Below the pieces are notes generated by a model. The model saw only the letters and a program-made list of their open reading frames with translations. It ran no database searches and was not told the origin of the DNA. A DNA stretch of 64,000 nucleotides. Source: Gongronella butleri. Lineage: Eukaryota; Mucoromycota; Mucoromycetes; Mucorales; Cunninghamellaceae. Where the stretch lies: contig JAIWZP010000003.1 of the NCBI GenBank assembly GCA_025201375.1, forward strand, positions 124,001 through 188,000. The letters run 5' to 3'. This document shows positions 21,754-34,063 of the stretch, piece by piece. A program made the translations under genes and the position numbers. The first letter of the stretch is position 1. Each line of letters opens with the position of its first letter.

Positions 21754-22579
21754 CGTCTAAAAGGGCTCACGGGGTTCATGCAAGACACGCCAAACCAGCA
21801 TTGGCCCGCTTGTTGGCTGTTTAAACCCAATGACTAGGGTTTCGTCTGAAACGACACGCTCACAAGCGAAAAAAAAAAGCCGCTAAAACAGGTTCTGCGG
21901 AGCGCCATTGCACAGGTTGCGAGGAAAGCGCGACTAAAATGTGATGGGTGAAAAAAAGACCACGCCTTGCTCGATATGGATCGATGCTTTGTACGTGAGA
22001 CGGACAGCTCAATGGGAAGGCGTGCGCGTTGAATTAGCCTCTTTTTAGGTGGGTCTTGGGATCATGAAAATGGAGCCCGCAGGGTTCACCAATTCAATTT
22101 AAATCTTCACAAGGCATGGCCAATGCATGAACAAGCAAATTTAGAGCCGATTCATTTTCACGTTCAATTTTATTTATTTTTTTAGATCGTGATAGGGCAT
22201 GATGATGGAAAAAAAAAGGGCACAAGAGTTTCCAGAGATAGCCAAGAGAAAAATAAGCAGCCGATCGCAGCTCTGATTCTCGGAAGGTGAAAAGAGAAAA
22301 GAAAAAAAAAAAAAAAAAAAGGCGCAGACTGGCGCTGTGATTGGCCTGAATCACCCCAATACCCCCACAAACCCAACAATTTTGGGCTTTTGGTAGGGCG
22401 CCTTTTCAGGTAAGAAGAATTGGCCCTGAGGCTCGCGGTGAGTTTGTTGCGAGTTTGCTCCCCCCAAAATGCGATTCAGGGATTTCTTTCCATTTAAAAG
22501 GAACCTGCTCTCTTTTTTTTTCGATTTTTTTTTCTTCATCCTCTTCATCTTTTTCCTTTTTTCATTCTTTTTCGATACC
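21754..22579. other. OLE1: Divergent intergenic region between the Ish1-like gene and OLE1
   Basis: Upstream DNA of two divergently transcribed genes. A long A run sits at 22301-22320 and T-rich tracts lie just before the OLE1 ATG. No gene and no clear factor site. Confidence 0.4.
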
Positions 22580-24238
22580 ATGTCGTCGACCGCCACCGTG
22601 ACGGAATCGAAGCAGATGGTGTATGCGTACACAAAGTCCGAGGACCGCAAGCCGCCTTTGCCCAAGACGCCGATGCCCTCATTGTTCGATGAAAAGGTGA
22701 CGGTCACCAATTGGTACAAGTTCGTCAATTGGCCTCAGTCCATCCTGCTCTGCAGCTTGCCTTTCATCGGTGCTTATGGTGCCTTTACCACGCAATTGAA
22801 CACCAAGACCCTCATCTGGTCCATCCTCTACTACTTTTTCACCGGTCTCGGCATCACTGCTGGTAAATTTACAAGAGAAAAAAAAAAAAACGAAATCATC
22901 TTGCTGATTTCTCTTTTTCCCATTTTTCCAGGTTATCATCGCTACTTTGCTCATCGTGCCTACAATGTGACGCCCTTGATGAAGCTCATCTACACTGCCG
23001 CTGGCAGCGGTGCCGTTGAGGGCTCCGTGTACTGGTGGTCTCGCGGCCATCGTGCCCATCACCGGTAAAAACACAAACCCCCCCCCCCATTGTTTTGCTT
23101 TTTTGATCGCCAATGGATGGCTAATCTCCCTTTTATTTTATATTTTTCCCCTGTTACAGTTGGACTGACACCGACAAGGATCCTTATTCCGCCCACCGTG
23201 GCTTCTTCTTCTCTCATTTCGGCTGGATGTTGGTGCAGCGCCCCAGGAATCGCATTGGCTATGCCGATGTTGCTGATCTCAAGGCTGACCCCGTCGTTGC
23301 CTTCCAACACAAGCACTACGTCTACTTTGCTTTGATCTTTGGCTTCATTGTGCCCACTTTGGTGGCTGGTCTTGGTTGGGGCGATTTCAGGGTAAGCTTT
23401 TTTTTTTTTTTTTTTTCTTTTTATCTCAGCGACCTTGCCAATGGGGCCGATCCCCCGCCCTCGCCCAATTGAGGAACAAATTAGCTGATCGCTTTTTTTT
23501 TTTTTTCTTCGTTTCTTCATGGAAATATAGGGTGGCTACTTTTATGCTGGTGTGATTCGTCTCTGCTTTGTGCACCACGCCACGTTCTGCGTCAACAGCT
23601 TGGCTCACTTTTTGGGCGAGGACACGTTTGATGACCACCACACGCCCCGTGACCACTGGATCACGGCGTTTGCCACGCTGGGCGAGGGCTATCACAATTT
23701 CCACCACGAGTTCCCCCAGGATTACCGCAATGCCATTGTCTGGTACCAATACGACCCCACCAAGTGGCTCATCAAGGCGCTGTCAATGCTCGGCATGACC
23801 TACGACCTCAAGACGTTCCCCTCCAACGAGATCCGCAAGGGCATTGTCCAAATGAAAGAGAAGAAGATCCTCGCCGAGAAGCGTCAATTGAAGTATGGCA
23901 CCCCCATTGAAGAATTGCCCGTCTACACCTGGGAAGAATTCCAGTCGCTTGTTGTCAATGACGACAAAAAGTGGATCCTTGTCGAGGGCATTCTCTACGA
24001 CGTTGAAGACTTTATGCATGTCCACCCTGGCGGCGTCAAGTACCTGTCCACAGCCATTGGCAAGGACGTCACCACTTCCTTCAATGGTGGCATCTACAAC
24101 CACTCCAATGGCGCGCGCAACTTGCTCACCAGCATGCGCTGCGGTGTCCTCAAGAATGGCATGCAAGTCATGACCGACGAGCAAGCCACCGCCCATGAAT
24201 ACGACTCCAACTTGGAGTTCAAGAACAAGAAGGCTTAA
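22580..24238 (+). CDS. OLE1: Acyl-CoA delta-9 desaturase with C-terminal cytochrome b5
   Basis: Exons 22580-22862, 22932-23064, 23160-23391 and 23531-24238 give 451 aa. It introduces the cis-9 double bond into palmitoyl- and stearoyl-CoA in the ER membrane, using electrons from its own cytochrome b5 domain. The three histidine boxes that hold the di-iron centre are HRYFAH (about residue 97), HRAHH (about 134, split by intron 2) and HNFHH (about 271). Hydrophobic segments before and between them fit four membrane passes. The b5 domain near residues 350-430 has the heme ligand motif HPGG at about 381. Fusion of desaturase and b5 is the fungal arrangement. ATG 22580 is the first in-frame Met after a pyrimidine-rich leader. 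Confidence 0.96.
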
Positions 24239-25823
24239 ATCAAAATCATTAGATGGCCTTCCCCCATTCCCCTTCCCTTCCCCCCCCCCCAATCCTTCCC
24301 TTGTACACTCTCATTTCGCCTATTTTCCCCTTTTCCACCCTTTCCACCCTTCTCATATTCTTTTTTTTTTGCATCAGTTTATCTCTGTCTGTATCATACC
24401 ACCCCAAGTGAAATAAAAAATTCATTCTCAATTCACAAACGAGTGCCCAATGCTCCTGTACGACGTGGGACAAAAAATCGCGTGTCAACAACTTATGATC
24501 CGCTCATTTTCGCGGCTGATAAAAGCATGATGCTCACATTGTGACGCGGCATGATCTCATGCGCCAGTATCCATGCCATCCGACTAGCCTCTTGAGCGGC
24601 ACCCACGTCGGCAAAAAAAAATTAAGGAAAAAAAAAGGGAAAAATTAAAAATGAAAAGGAAAAAAAGCCCGTGAAATCATGACGTGGTCCCAAGCCAAAC
24701 ACCTCCCATAGATGTGTCTTTGCGCGTCGAGTTCTGCAGCAAGCACTCATTCCAGCCGTCGTCATCTTTAAAAGAACAAATGCTTGAATGGGCCCCATTT
24801 TAACATTTCAACGTGCCATGCGCGCCTCGACGCGTCAAAGCGCGTTTTTCAGCGTTGTACACAATGAACACGGTGCCAACAATGAGCCTGTGGCCCAAAT
24901 CGCCGCTAACTTCGGTCGATCCGGCTGTAGCATCATGCATGAATTTGGTCGATTTTCAGCCATTGGCCTCCATTGGGTGGGTACACGCCGGCCTAGCAAA
25001 CTCCATCGAGTCGAGAGTGCTCCGTTGTACAATTCCAGATGAATTGGAGGCCTTGGAATAACGTGAGCAAATTTCTTTCCCGCACTTTTTTTTTCATTTT
25101 TAAAAACATCCCATTCTTGAAACGCGCTGGACGCGCCAGTGATGGTGTCTTCGCTTATCTGCGACCAAACAAAACGGAACAAACGATTGGCATGGGGACT
25201 TGGGGCACATGCAGGTGAAGGGAGGGGGGTTTCAAAACGCGATGGGGCGTCCCCGAGTCTTTGGGTGCACTGATCGGACAAGATTGATGCTTTTACACCC
25301 CTGGTGATTTGATTGTTTGTTTGTGTGTCGTTTTGCATGAATCATGCACTGTTGCCTCGCTGTCACGCAAAAAGGAAGGGGGGCCTGGATGCGAAAGCCA
25401 AAATAAACCATTGATTGGATTGTCCATGTCTTGTGCAACAAGCAATCTCCAGATGAGGCGAATTGCCCTTTTGAGCGTGCGGTGTTCCAAAAATAGGAGT
25501 CGGCGTGCCTGGCACCAGTGGATGGACGGGCCAGATCCGCCATTTACCCCCCGTCCTCCTTTTTCTCAAATTCTCTTTTTTTTCTCTCTCTTTTACTGCT
25601 CTTTGCCTCCCTCGCCTCCTCATCCACGTTGGCCCTTTCCATTCCTTATCTTGCTAGCTAAAGGACCGGCGCCAATATAGATACCTCCACACTCAAACGC
25701 GCGCGCGCCAACATAGACCTCCCTTTTTTTTTTTCTTGTTTTTTCTTCACTTGATACCTGTGTCTTTTTTTTTTTTTTTTTTTCCCCTTTCTCCCTTTTT
25801 ATCCTTTTGCACCTTTTTGCACA
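24239..25823. other. Intergenic, no gene seen
   Basis: The OLE1 3' flank has AATAAA-like sequence near 24410. The rest has moderate GC with scattered short open frames, none recognisable. An ACGCGT motif lies at 24831. The last 100 bp are T-rich and lead into the next gene. Confidence 0.45.
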
Positions 25824-26834
25824 ATGTCGACCAAATACCTGCACGAGGAAGAAACCGACGTGCAGCCCGTTGTTGCGTCGTATTCGAGCACGGCAAGTAT
25901 ACCTTATGCTACTTCACCGTATGCGGCCCCGCTGCCCGCTCTACCAGCAGAAGAAAGAAGCACGGCGGCAACAGCAGCCGCCGCGCTGTCAAACAGCACG
26001 GACGAAAAGGCCGCCATCGCGCGACCACTGCTTTCCGGTGCTCCTAGCACCATTTGGACACGTTTCGTGGACAAATACCGGTTTGGCCGCGCGATCCTTG
26101 TGGCAGCAGGCCTGACAGGCGTGTTTGTCATCATGTTCATCATCCTGGGCTCCCTGGGCGTATTCAAAAACGCAGAATACCGTGGCCTCTTTGGCCTTCC
26201 ATCCGTCGGATCGTCTAAATACGAAGGCGACAGCTGGGGCACGAGTGAGCCTGGCCACTTTAACATGGGCGGCAAAGGCGACGGCACCTACTACGGTACG
26301 ACAATTGGCCACAAGTCCCGCGCGTCACGCATCATGTTCATTTTTTCTTTTTTCTTTTTTTTTTCTTTTTTCTGCAGATCCGGGCGTGGGCATCACGTCG
26401 TGTGGCGGTCAATTCACGGCGCAGGACGACATTGTCGCTCTGGTAAGCTAGACATTGATCACGCACAGCGTGTTTTTTTTCCCTCCTTTTCCTCGAATGG
26501 TTGTTAATTTGCTGATTGTGCTTTACTGATTGTGCTTTAGAATTACGTTGATTATGGCCGCTATGCCGACCCCAATCAAAGCCCTGCATGCGGCGCATGC
26601 ATTGTCATCACTGGACCCCTGGGATCAGCACGCGCTACTATTCAGGACATGGTAAACGCGCACTTTAAAAAAGCAAAAAGAGCAACCTCTCATCCATTTT
26701 CTTGTGTTCTTTTTTTTTTATTTAAAAAGTGCCCCGGCTGCCAACGCGGATCAGTGGACATGTCCCCCGCGGTGTTTGGCAAAGTAGGCAACTTTGTGGA
26801 TGGGCGCATTGCCATCTCGTGGCAATCCTGTTAG
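25824..26834 (+). CDS. Membrane-anchored double-psi beta-barrel (expansin/RlpA-like) protein
   Basis: Exons 25824-26295, 26378-26442, 26541-26651 and 26730-26834 give 250 aa. A Ser/Ala/Pro-rich cytosolic tail (1-88) precedes one transmembrane segment (about 89-114, AILVAAGLTGVFVIMFIILG). A short linker then leads to a C-terminal double-psi beta-barrel of about 95 residues, which starts GTYYDPGVGITSCGG, includes SPACGACIVITG and DMCPGCQRGSVDMSP, and ends IAISWQSC. The Gly-Thr-Tyr-Tyr start, the CxxC pairs and the D-M-C-P-x-C motif are typical of Barwin/expansin-like fungal proteins. With no N-terminal signal peptide it should be a type II membrane protein displaying the barrel outside or in the secretory lumen. 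Expansin-like domains bind or loosen cell-wall polysaccharide. The actual ligand is unknown. Confidence 0.85.
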
Positions 26835-27569
26835 TGTAAAATAGTCTTTTTCCTTATTTATTATCAATTGTAAAAGTAATGACTCTTTCCTAATCATCTC
26901 ACTGGGGCGTGGGGGGGTGCGTCCCAATTCAGCGCATCAGTGCTCGCCAATTTTGTTTTGAAAATATTGTAAATATTCGAAAACAAAGAAAACAGAAAAA
27001 GAAAAAGGGCACATGGGCAATGAAATATAGAAAAGATCGCCTTCGTTATTTAAGACGACACGCACGCATCCAACTCGTGAGACTGACGGCCGGCCGGGAA
27101 AAAAGCAGATATCCAGATTGCCGCTAATACATGGACAAAAACAGGGAACAGAGCCCCCCCCAACCTCAATTTTCTCGTCAAATACATAATCAATCTCCAT
27201 GCTTAAAGCACAGCACGCGATTCGCAGACGCTCAAAGCATCTTCAGAACGTTTGATGTGTATCAGATTGAGCCATTTTATGCCATGTACGGCAAAATAAT
27301 CAAATCGCATTATTGTAATTCGACAATTGTCCATGATATAATGATTCAATCTCGGTCAAACTTGACCCAGCTGCTTTCTTTGAATACCAAAACCTTTGTA
27401 CCAAAATTGAGATCTCCAAGTCTGCCCTTGTAAAAGTTTGATTAAAAAATAAAATCTCAACAGTTAAGTAAGCGATGGACACAAAACTTTGCCAATGCGG
27501 ATACTCTGAAACGTGTCTGGCAGAAAACAGAGAGCTAAAAACCCGGGTGGGCCCAATTTGCGGCTATGC
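26835..27569. other. AT-rich intergenic, no gene seen
   Basis: Base composition shifts to AT-rich after 26840. A 100-codon open frame at 27131-27433 starts with ATG but shows no recognisable feature and no GC bias at third positions, so it is not called. Confidence 0.4.
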
Positions 27570-28280
27570 AAGCATCTTTGGGGCGCACCACGCGCAAATC
27601 AAAATTTAGCCATGAGCGAGCTCCAAAACCAAAATCGAAAAATAGGGTCTCCAGAATCGTGCTAAACTTGCACACAAGAAACCTCCCGTGGAGAAACCGC
27701 GAGAAATGCCAAAAACGAGCGTGATCGATCTGTTCGTTGACGAGCAATGACAGATTTTGCATTTAATTTCAACCGCGAATGGCAAGGGAAAAACGCGTCC
27801 ACGGAGACGTGCCGACGCGTCCGCCAGCAAGAGAAAACCTAGGGGCATGGATTTGATAGGGAACAGACGCGTGTTACGAGACGCGTGACGCGGTTTATCA
27901 CGCGTCAAAGTTGCCCCGCAAATGGACTGCTCGCGTCAATTCTGGCTAGACCTCGCGTTTTGCTGTGATCATCAATACCCACATACACTGCAAGCCGTTC
28001 TCTTTCTGATGGTCGCTGTTTCGCGGCTCTGTGCCCAATTTTCGTCGACTTTTCCTTGAGACGAAAAAAAGAAGCAAATTGCATTTTACGCGGCAACGAG
28101 CCGATGCACCCCATTTTTTATTGCATTTGTATCGGTTACTGGAGTGACATTACCCTATGGTTGAAGTGGCGCGGCGATCTAAAGACCTAAATTTCACAAT
28201 TTTCCGCGAGTCGACTGTACCCCTTGGAAAATCCTTGATTTTTGAATATGGTCGTTGCGTGCCATCTAGCGGTCGCAATG
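27570..28280. repeat. Dispersed repeat family A, copy 2
   Basis: Aligns with 7911-8655 in the same orientation, as described there. The central 110 bp (27797-27907) contains six or more ACGCG motifs, spaced like those of copy 1. Confidence 0.72.
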
Positions 28281-28830
28281 CTGCTAGTGTGGGCTCATTT
28301 GAACGGCAAGATTCGGAACCGTTCATTTGCAGGAGAAAATACCCTTGTAGGTAGTGAATTTAATACCAAGTGTACTAAATGGATTAAAAATGAACATTTT
28401 ACGTTTTTCTCGACCACGACCTGAAGAATCTTTAATTCTTTTGTGGCACAGCATGCGACTGATAGAGGTCTAAATATACAAAAAGTAGTCGTACTCTGGA
28501 TTAAAGCCAAGCATTGAAAAATTCATTCAAAAGGGAAAAAGTGCGAAGTTTCCGTGATTGCTACTGTTGTCGTGATCGGATCTCTGTCAAATTCAGAATA
28601 ATATGACTCTCATGAATCGCGCAAGCAGCTCACAGAGTTTGGAGCATGGAGGTCTGCCCTAGCGGACGATAGGATTGAAAAATCATTGCCTTGCTGTTTC
28701 TAGGCAATGATGGCCGACGACCAGGACACTTTTTATCCGTTCGTGTCTATGATTGATTGGGGTTTAATGGAGGGATATGATTGTACAGGAGGGGTCAAAT
28801 AAAGAGGGAGGGTAATAAAATAACTCAAAA
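28281..28830. other. AT-rich intergenic, no gene seen
   Basis: Non-coding between repeat A and the 3' end of the coiled-coil gene. Minus-strand AT-rich sequence near 28795-28815 may serve as its poly(A) region. Confidence 0.4.
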
Positions 28831-31800
28831 CTACACTTTTGTGCTACGGACATCGGTTTGCAGCTGCTGGATGGACCTGAAAATGAAAAAAAAGTGAGCG
28901 GACGAGGCCATTTTTTCTTCTCCTCTTTTCGCCGTGGACTTACTCGACAAGCTGCAAATTATTGCGCTGGAAGCTCAGCAATTGATCCTGTATCTGCTTT
29001 CTCTCCTGCTGCAATTGTTTCCATTGTCGCTGGCCGTGAAGGTATTTTGTCTGAATCAAAAAAAAAAAAAAAAAAGGTGAGAAACGCGTCGCACTTTTTT
29101 ACACACCGACGAGCCATAATGATGATTCTTTTTTACCTCGAGTCCCTGATGTTTGGTCTCCACTGTTTGATAAGCCTTTGTCTGATTTTCCAAGGACTGC
29201 ATCAATCGTTGGCGGTATTCCTGGAGAGACTGCTGCTTCTGGTGCTGCTTAACCTGTAGCTTGTTGATATCCTTTTGGCGTGTGGCGGTCACGGTCTTTA
29301 GGCGATATGACAAATTGGACATTTCGTCATCCTTGATGTCCAGCAGCCGCTGGAAGTGGCGGTGTGTGCGCTCAATTTCCTCTTGATGGCTCTTGACTTG
29401 CGCGTGCACCGTGGTCTAAAAAAAAAGGGTGGGAAAAAGAAAAAGGTGAGCACCCCCAATGGCTAATTTATCCACTTGTTTTTGTTTTTTCTTTGTACCT
29501 CGAGCTGGACGCGCTGTGCGGCGTGTTTCTTCTTGTGCGCTTGCTCGAGTTTCAACTTGCGGTCTTCGAGATTCTTTAGTTCGACGTCCTTTGCACGCAG
29601 CAATTCCGACTTTTGCTGCAATTGTTGCTTGTCGCGCGCAATGAGGTCGTCAGACTGGGTAGCAAGATCGTGATCGTGCTGTCGACGGTCAAGAGACGCG
29701 CGCATGTCGTCTCGCTGCTGGTCGAGCACGGTCAATTGGTCCTGGAGCGCTTGCGACGCGTCGCGTAGCCGCTGAATCTCGGTTTTGTGCTCTGCCTCGC
29801 GAACCTCCCACTCGGCACGCATCGTCACCGCCTTGGCGTCCGATGACGATACCTCCAGCTCGCGTAGACCTTGTGACAGGCGCTACACATTGACATAAAA
29901 AAAAATAGAAAAAACAAAAAAGACGTGAATGGGGGCTGCCAATCAACCCATTCCTCGCTTTTTTTTTTTTTTTTTACCTCAATTTCGGCCTTTAACGTTT
30001 GTTCATGCGCTTCCAATTGCGTCTTTTGCTTCTCAAGCTTGGCGAGTGCCGCGGCATAGTCGTTTTCCATGCGTGTTAGTTGCTGTTCGTGCGTGATGGC
30101 CATGGATCGGAGGGTGCTTTTGTGAGCCACAATAAGCTTGTCGCGTGATTGTTGCGCGGCGGCGTCCATGTGGCTGCGAATCGAGTCCTCGAGCGTGTCG
30201 CGCGACAGCGATTCGAGCGCACGCGTCGCGTCGTCCAAGCGCAATTGCCATTCGCGTCGTGCCGCCTCGTCTTTGGCGGTGTGTTCCTTGCGCAGCGACG
30301 CTACCTTGGCCTCCAGCTCCTGAGCACGCGCTTCGAGAGGCGTCACAGTATCCAAATGTCGCTGCGTTACGTCGGCAAGCTGTCGCTCATAATTCGCAAT
30401 CAATGAATCCTAAAAATTGAGGGTGAGTTTGACGATAAAATCTCACTTTTATTTTACCTTGATTTCCTGCTGGTCGTCTGTGAGTGTGCCTTCAAAGCCG
30501 TGTGCGGCCAATTCCTGCTGATGGCGTGTCTGGGCGTCAATCATGGCCTTGTCATGTGCAGCGGTCAAGTCGTCGGTCTGGCGGCGGTAAGACGCGCGCA
30601 AAGTGTCGAATGTCGAGGTGTGGTGGGTGTCAAACAAGTTCTGAGCATTTTCGCGCTCCTCAGTAAGCGTGTCGGTGACGGCGGCGCGGTGCTCGCGGTG
30701 ATTGGACGCGATTTGACGCAATTCGGTGAGTGTCGCATCGTGTTCGGCAAACGCGACCTCCAATGCCTTGATCTGCTCTTGATAAGTCTCCTCCATGATT
30801 TTTTTCTCCCGCGCGTGTTCCTCCATCAGTGGCTGAAGCATCTGTGTTCGGGCCGCCTATGTAAAATGATAAAAAATAAAAGATGAGAAGAGTGACATTT
30901 TTAGAGGGAAATATAGCGATGGAGCACTGACCACGGCATCATTGTGGATTTGTTTGGTGCGTTCACTGTGTGCGGTGCGTAATTTGTCCATGGCATTTCG
31001 ATGGCTGGCCATCAGATTGGCAACCGTTGCATCGAATTCGGAAGTGATGGTTTCCAATTGGCGATCGCGTTGCAAAACATGCTCGCGCTTTATTTGATTC
31101 ATGCGTGCCTCGTGGTCGCGGATGGCATCGTTGACGGTGTTTGCCTGTTGGTCTTTGAGGGACGTCTGGATTTGCACGCGGATTTGATCCAATTGGTTCG
31201 TGTCGGCAGCGTCAGCGGCGGCTTTGGCGACAGTCGCTTCGTGAGCAGCCGTCAGGTGGCCGTTTGTCTTTGTGTGCTGATGCTTGATTTCCTGGAGCTT
31301 AGCCTCCAATTGCCTGTATGCGTCATGGTGCCTGGCCTGTAGCGCCTCGAGCGCGTCACGGTGCTCCTGCGCCAGCTTCTCGGTCTCAATCTCGAAATCG
31401 GCACGCAATTGCTGCCCCGTGCTAGCACGCACCGCAGACGCAGCGGCAGACTGCCGTTCCTTGAGCTTCGCATCCAAATCACGCGTCAATGCCGCTACAT
31501 CCGCGTCGTACTGCGCCACAACCGCGTCGTACCCCTGGTCCTGTCGCTGCTGCGTCGTGTCTCGCTGCAACGCAAGCTTGGCGCGCAGCTCATCCGCTAA
31601 CGCGTCGTATTTGCTTTGGAAAGAGGCAGCGAGTTCATTCTACAATCGAAAAAAAGGGATCAATGGCTCCAATTGCGCGATTTTTTTTTTAAAAATTTAC
31701 AAAGGCGGCCGCCTTGCGATCCTCATAGGCAGCTGCTTGCTCGTCCTTGTGGCTGTTCAAAAGTTCGCTGTGTTGCGCTTTGATGGTGTCCAAGCGGGTT

Positions 31801-33718
31801 TGGTGCTCTTTGATCTGCGCTTCAATGTCTGCCAACTTTGTTGCGTGCTCGTGCTTCAATTGAGCTACATATTGTAGCCCTTCTTGGCCAATGGATGCCT
31901 AGAATGGAGTTTGTCAGCCAAAGGTGGGTGCTTCCTTTTTTTGACAATTTACCTCAATATCGGCAAGCATCTGTGCGCGAGCCTCGGGCGCCAGGGACCA
32001 CGAACGAAGTGTGGCCATGTCGGCTTGATGATGGACGTGCTTCTTTTCCATGTCAGCCTCGTGATCGGCCACCAATTGGTCCAGCCGGTCCTAAACATCC
32101 ATTTGTCACGCAATGAGCCTCTCGTTTGCCCTCTCGTTAGCCTTGCTTTTACCTTTAATTCTGCCACTTGGCGCTCGATTTCGTCCTGGTTCGCCTGTTC
32201 TGCGTCCTTGAGTGCTTGCGCATTGGCCGCACGCACATCTTGCAGCTCACGCTCGTGTCGTTCTTTAGCATCCTGCAATTCACGAGTGCGTTCCTGATAA
32301 AAAATAAAAAAAAAAAGGCCAAAGTCAGCAACGTTTTGCGATTGGGCCGCAAGATGCACGCAACCCCCCGAGGTGCCCTCATCTGTTTTTTTTTTTACCT
32401 GGAGCAGGCGCTCACATTCGATCATGTGCTTGCGTTTGGCATCCAGCTGCGCAGAAGCCTCGGAGCCATCTTGCTTGGCCTGCAATTCCTTGTCAAATGC
32501 GTCGAGCAGCGCATTGATCTCGTCGCCGTGCTTGGATCGTAGTTGGTTCGTCACGGCCGTCAGGCGAGACTGATGCGACTTGTGCATATACTACCCAACA
32601 GAAAAAAAAAGGTCAAAATCTTGCATTTTTTCATTTTTCCTGGTATATACTTGAATTTCCTCGCGCAGCGAGCTGGACGACGCCTCGAGAGACTTTTGTT
32701 CCTTTGCCTTGGCCTTGATTTGTCTGCGCAATTCGTCCTTGTCAGCCTCCAATTCGTCGCGCAGGCCATCCATGTCATTTCGAAGCGTTTGTTCGTGGAT
32801 TTCCATCTCCTGCATCCATTGCGCGTGGCGATCCGCCTGTTCCTGAAGTTGCTCGATCTGCTCCAGGGCACTGTCGCGTTCCTGCTCATGTACTTTGAGC
32901 TGATCGGTCAATGACAAGATCGCTTCGAGCAATTGTTCCTCTTGCTGGCTTTGTGCGTCGTGGTACAGCTGCATTGTTGCCTCGAGATCACGCTCCACTG
33001 CCGCCATCGCCTCTGCATTCTCGCCAATGCTTTGCTCCGCCGCGGCAATCTATCAAAAAAAAAGAAATCAAAAAAAAAATCGAAAATCGAATGAATTTTT
33101 GCCTTTTTTTTTCAACCTGGTCCCATTTTTTACCTTTTCCGTGTAATCGGCCATGTCCTTTTCAATTTGTGCCTTGACGGCGGCGACGGTCTGCTTGCTC
33201 TGAGAGGGGGATGGGCGCACCGAGGTGGAGGATGCTGGCTGGATGGTCTGTCGGCGGCTCATGGAGGGTACGGGCGATGCAGGCTGCCTTGCCGTGGTGG
33301 ATGTGGTGGTTGTGGCGCGTCTTTGGAGCGACGAGGACACAGTGGGGGTTGCCGACGCACGCGACGTCGTGGTGGCTCGGCGCTGCAGCGTGGTTGAAGG
33401 TGTGGGCGACGCCGTCGTGGTCTTGCGCACCGTGCTGGTGCTCGTTGCGCGGCGCTGCAGCGTGGTCGACGGGCTCGGCGACGCCGCCGCCGCAGGGGAA
33501 CGCGACCCGGCGCTGGTGACGGCGCGGCGATCGGGCGACGCCGTGCCCGACGTGCGCGTCGAGCTCTCTCGAGACAAAAGCACACTCGTCCGCTTCGTCC
33601 CCGATGGCGACGGCGTCCCTGGCGTCCCTGGCGTCATGGACCGCCGTGACGTGCTCATAGTCGCCTTGCGCGTCAACGACGTGCCATCCACCTCGCGTGG
33701 CGCTTCAGTGTTCGGCAT
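28831..33718 (-). CDS. Large coiled-coil protein, 13 exons, function unknown
   Basis: Exons 33718-33134, 33049-32651, 32590-32399, 32293-32153, 32090-31953, 31898-31701, 31639-30932, 30856-30458, 30409-29978, 29882-29499, 29415-29137, 29050-28944 and 28876-28831 sum to 1335 codons plus stop. Eleven of the twelve introns fall between codons. Residues 1-195 are Ser/Thr/Pro/Arg-rich, with three or four copies of an (S/T)LQRRAT motif followed by Thr/Ser runs. From about 196 to the end the chain is almost continuous heptad coiled coil, rich in Gln, Glu, Lys and Ala. There is no motor, kinase or membrane segment. The layout suggests a scaffold of a spindle-pole, centrosome, basal-body or vesicle-tethering kind. 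The LQRRAT sites resemble basophilic kinase targets. I do not recognise an orthologue. The exon model is strong because every junction keeps frame and coiled-coil character. Confidence 0.85.
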
Positions 33719-34063
33719 AATAACGGGGAAAAAACAATAAAAAACAAAGAAAAAGACGAAAAAAAAAAACGAAAAAGAAAAAGAAAAAAAAAGGAACCAC
33801 CCGGGCTTTTGCATTTTGTGATTACGGCTTGTGTCACCTCAAAAAAGGCTTTGGAAAGGGAACGCGATCACTCACCAATCCGCGCCCGTCCCTGATTTTA
33901 AGCCCTTTTTGTCCCGCCATCCATACCAATTCATGCGCATTCGCTCATCCTTCCCCCAAAAAAAATACAAGAAACAAAGATTGATAGTAGTAATACAATG
34001 CAAGATTTATTCAGGATAAATGGTATGAAAAAAAAAGAGGGGAAAGGGGGAAAATGGAGCATT
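33719..34063. other. Intergenic between heme oxygenase 3' end and coiled-coil gene start
   Basis: About 345 bp, A/T-run rich. It serves as the coiled-coil gene promoter and the heme oxygenase 3' flank, both on the minus strand. No gene was seen. Confidence 0.45.

Noticed and set aside
27131..27433. 100-codon ATG-started frame between the expansin-like gene and repeat A
   Set aside because: No third-position bias, no recognisable motif, and it lies in AT-rich decayed DNA.
30449..31570. Separate bacterial-like M-protein or several short coiled-coil genes on the minus strand
   Set aside because: The open stretches join in frame through GT-AG introns into one 1335-residue protein.
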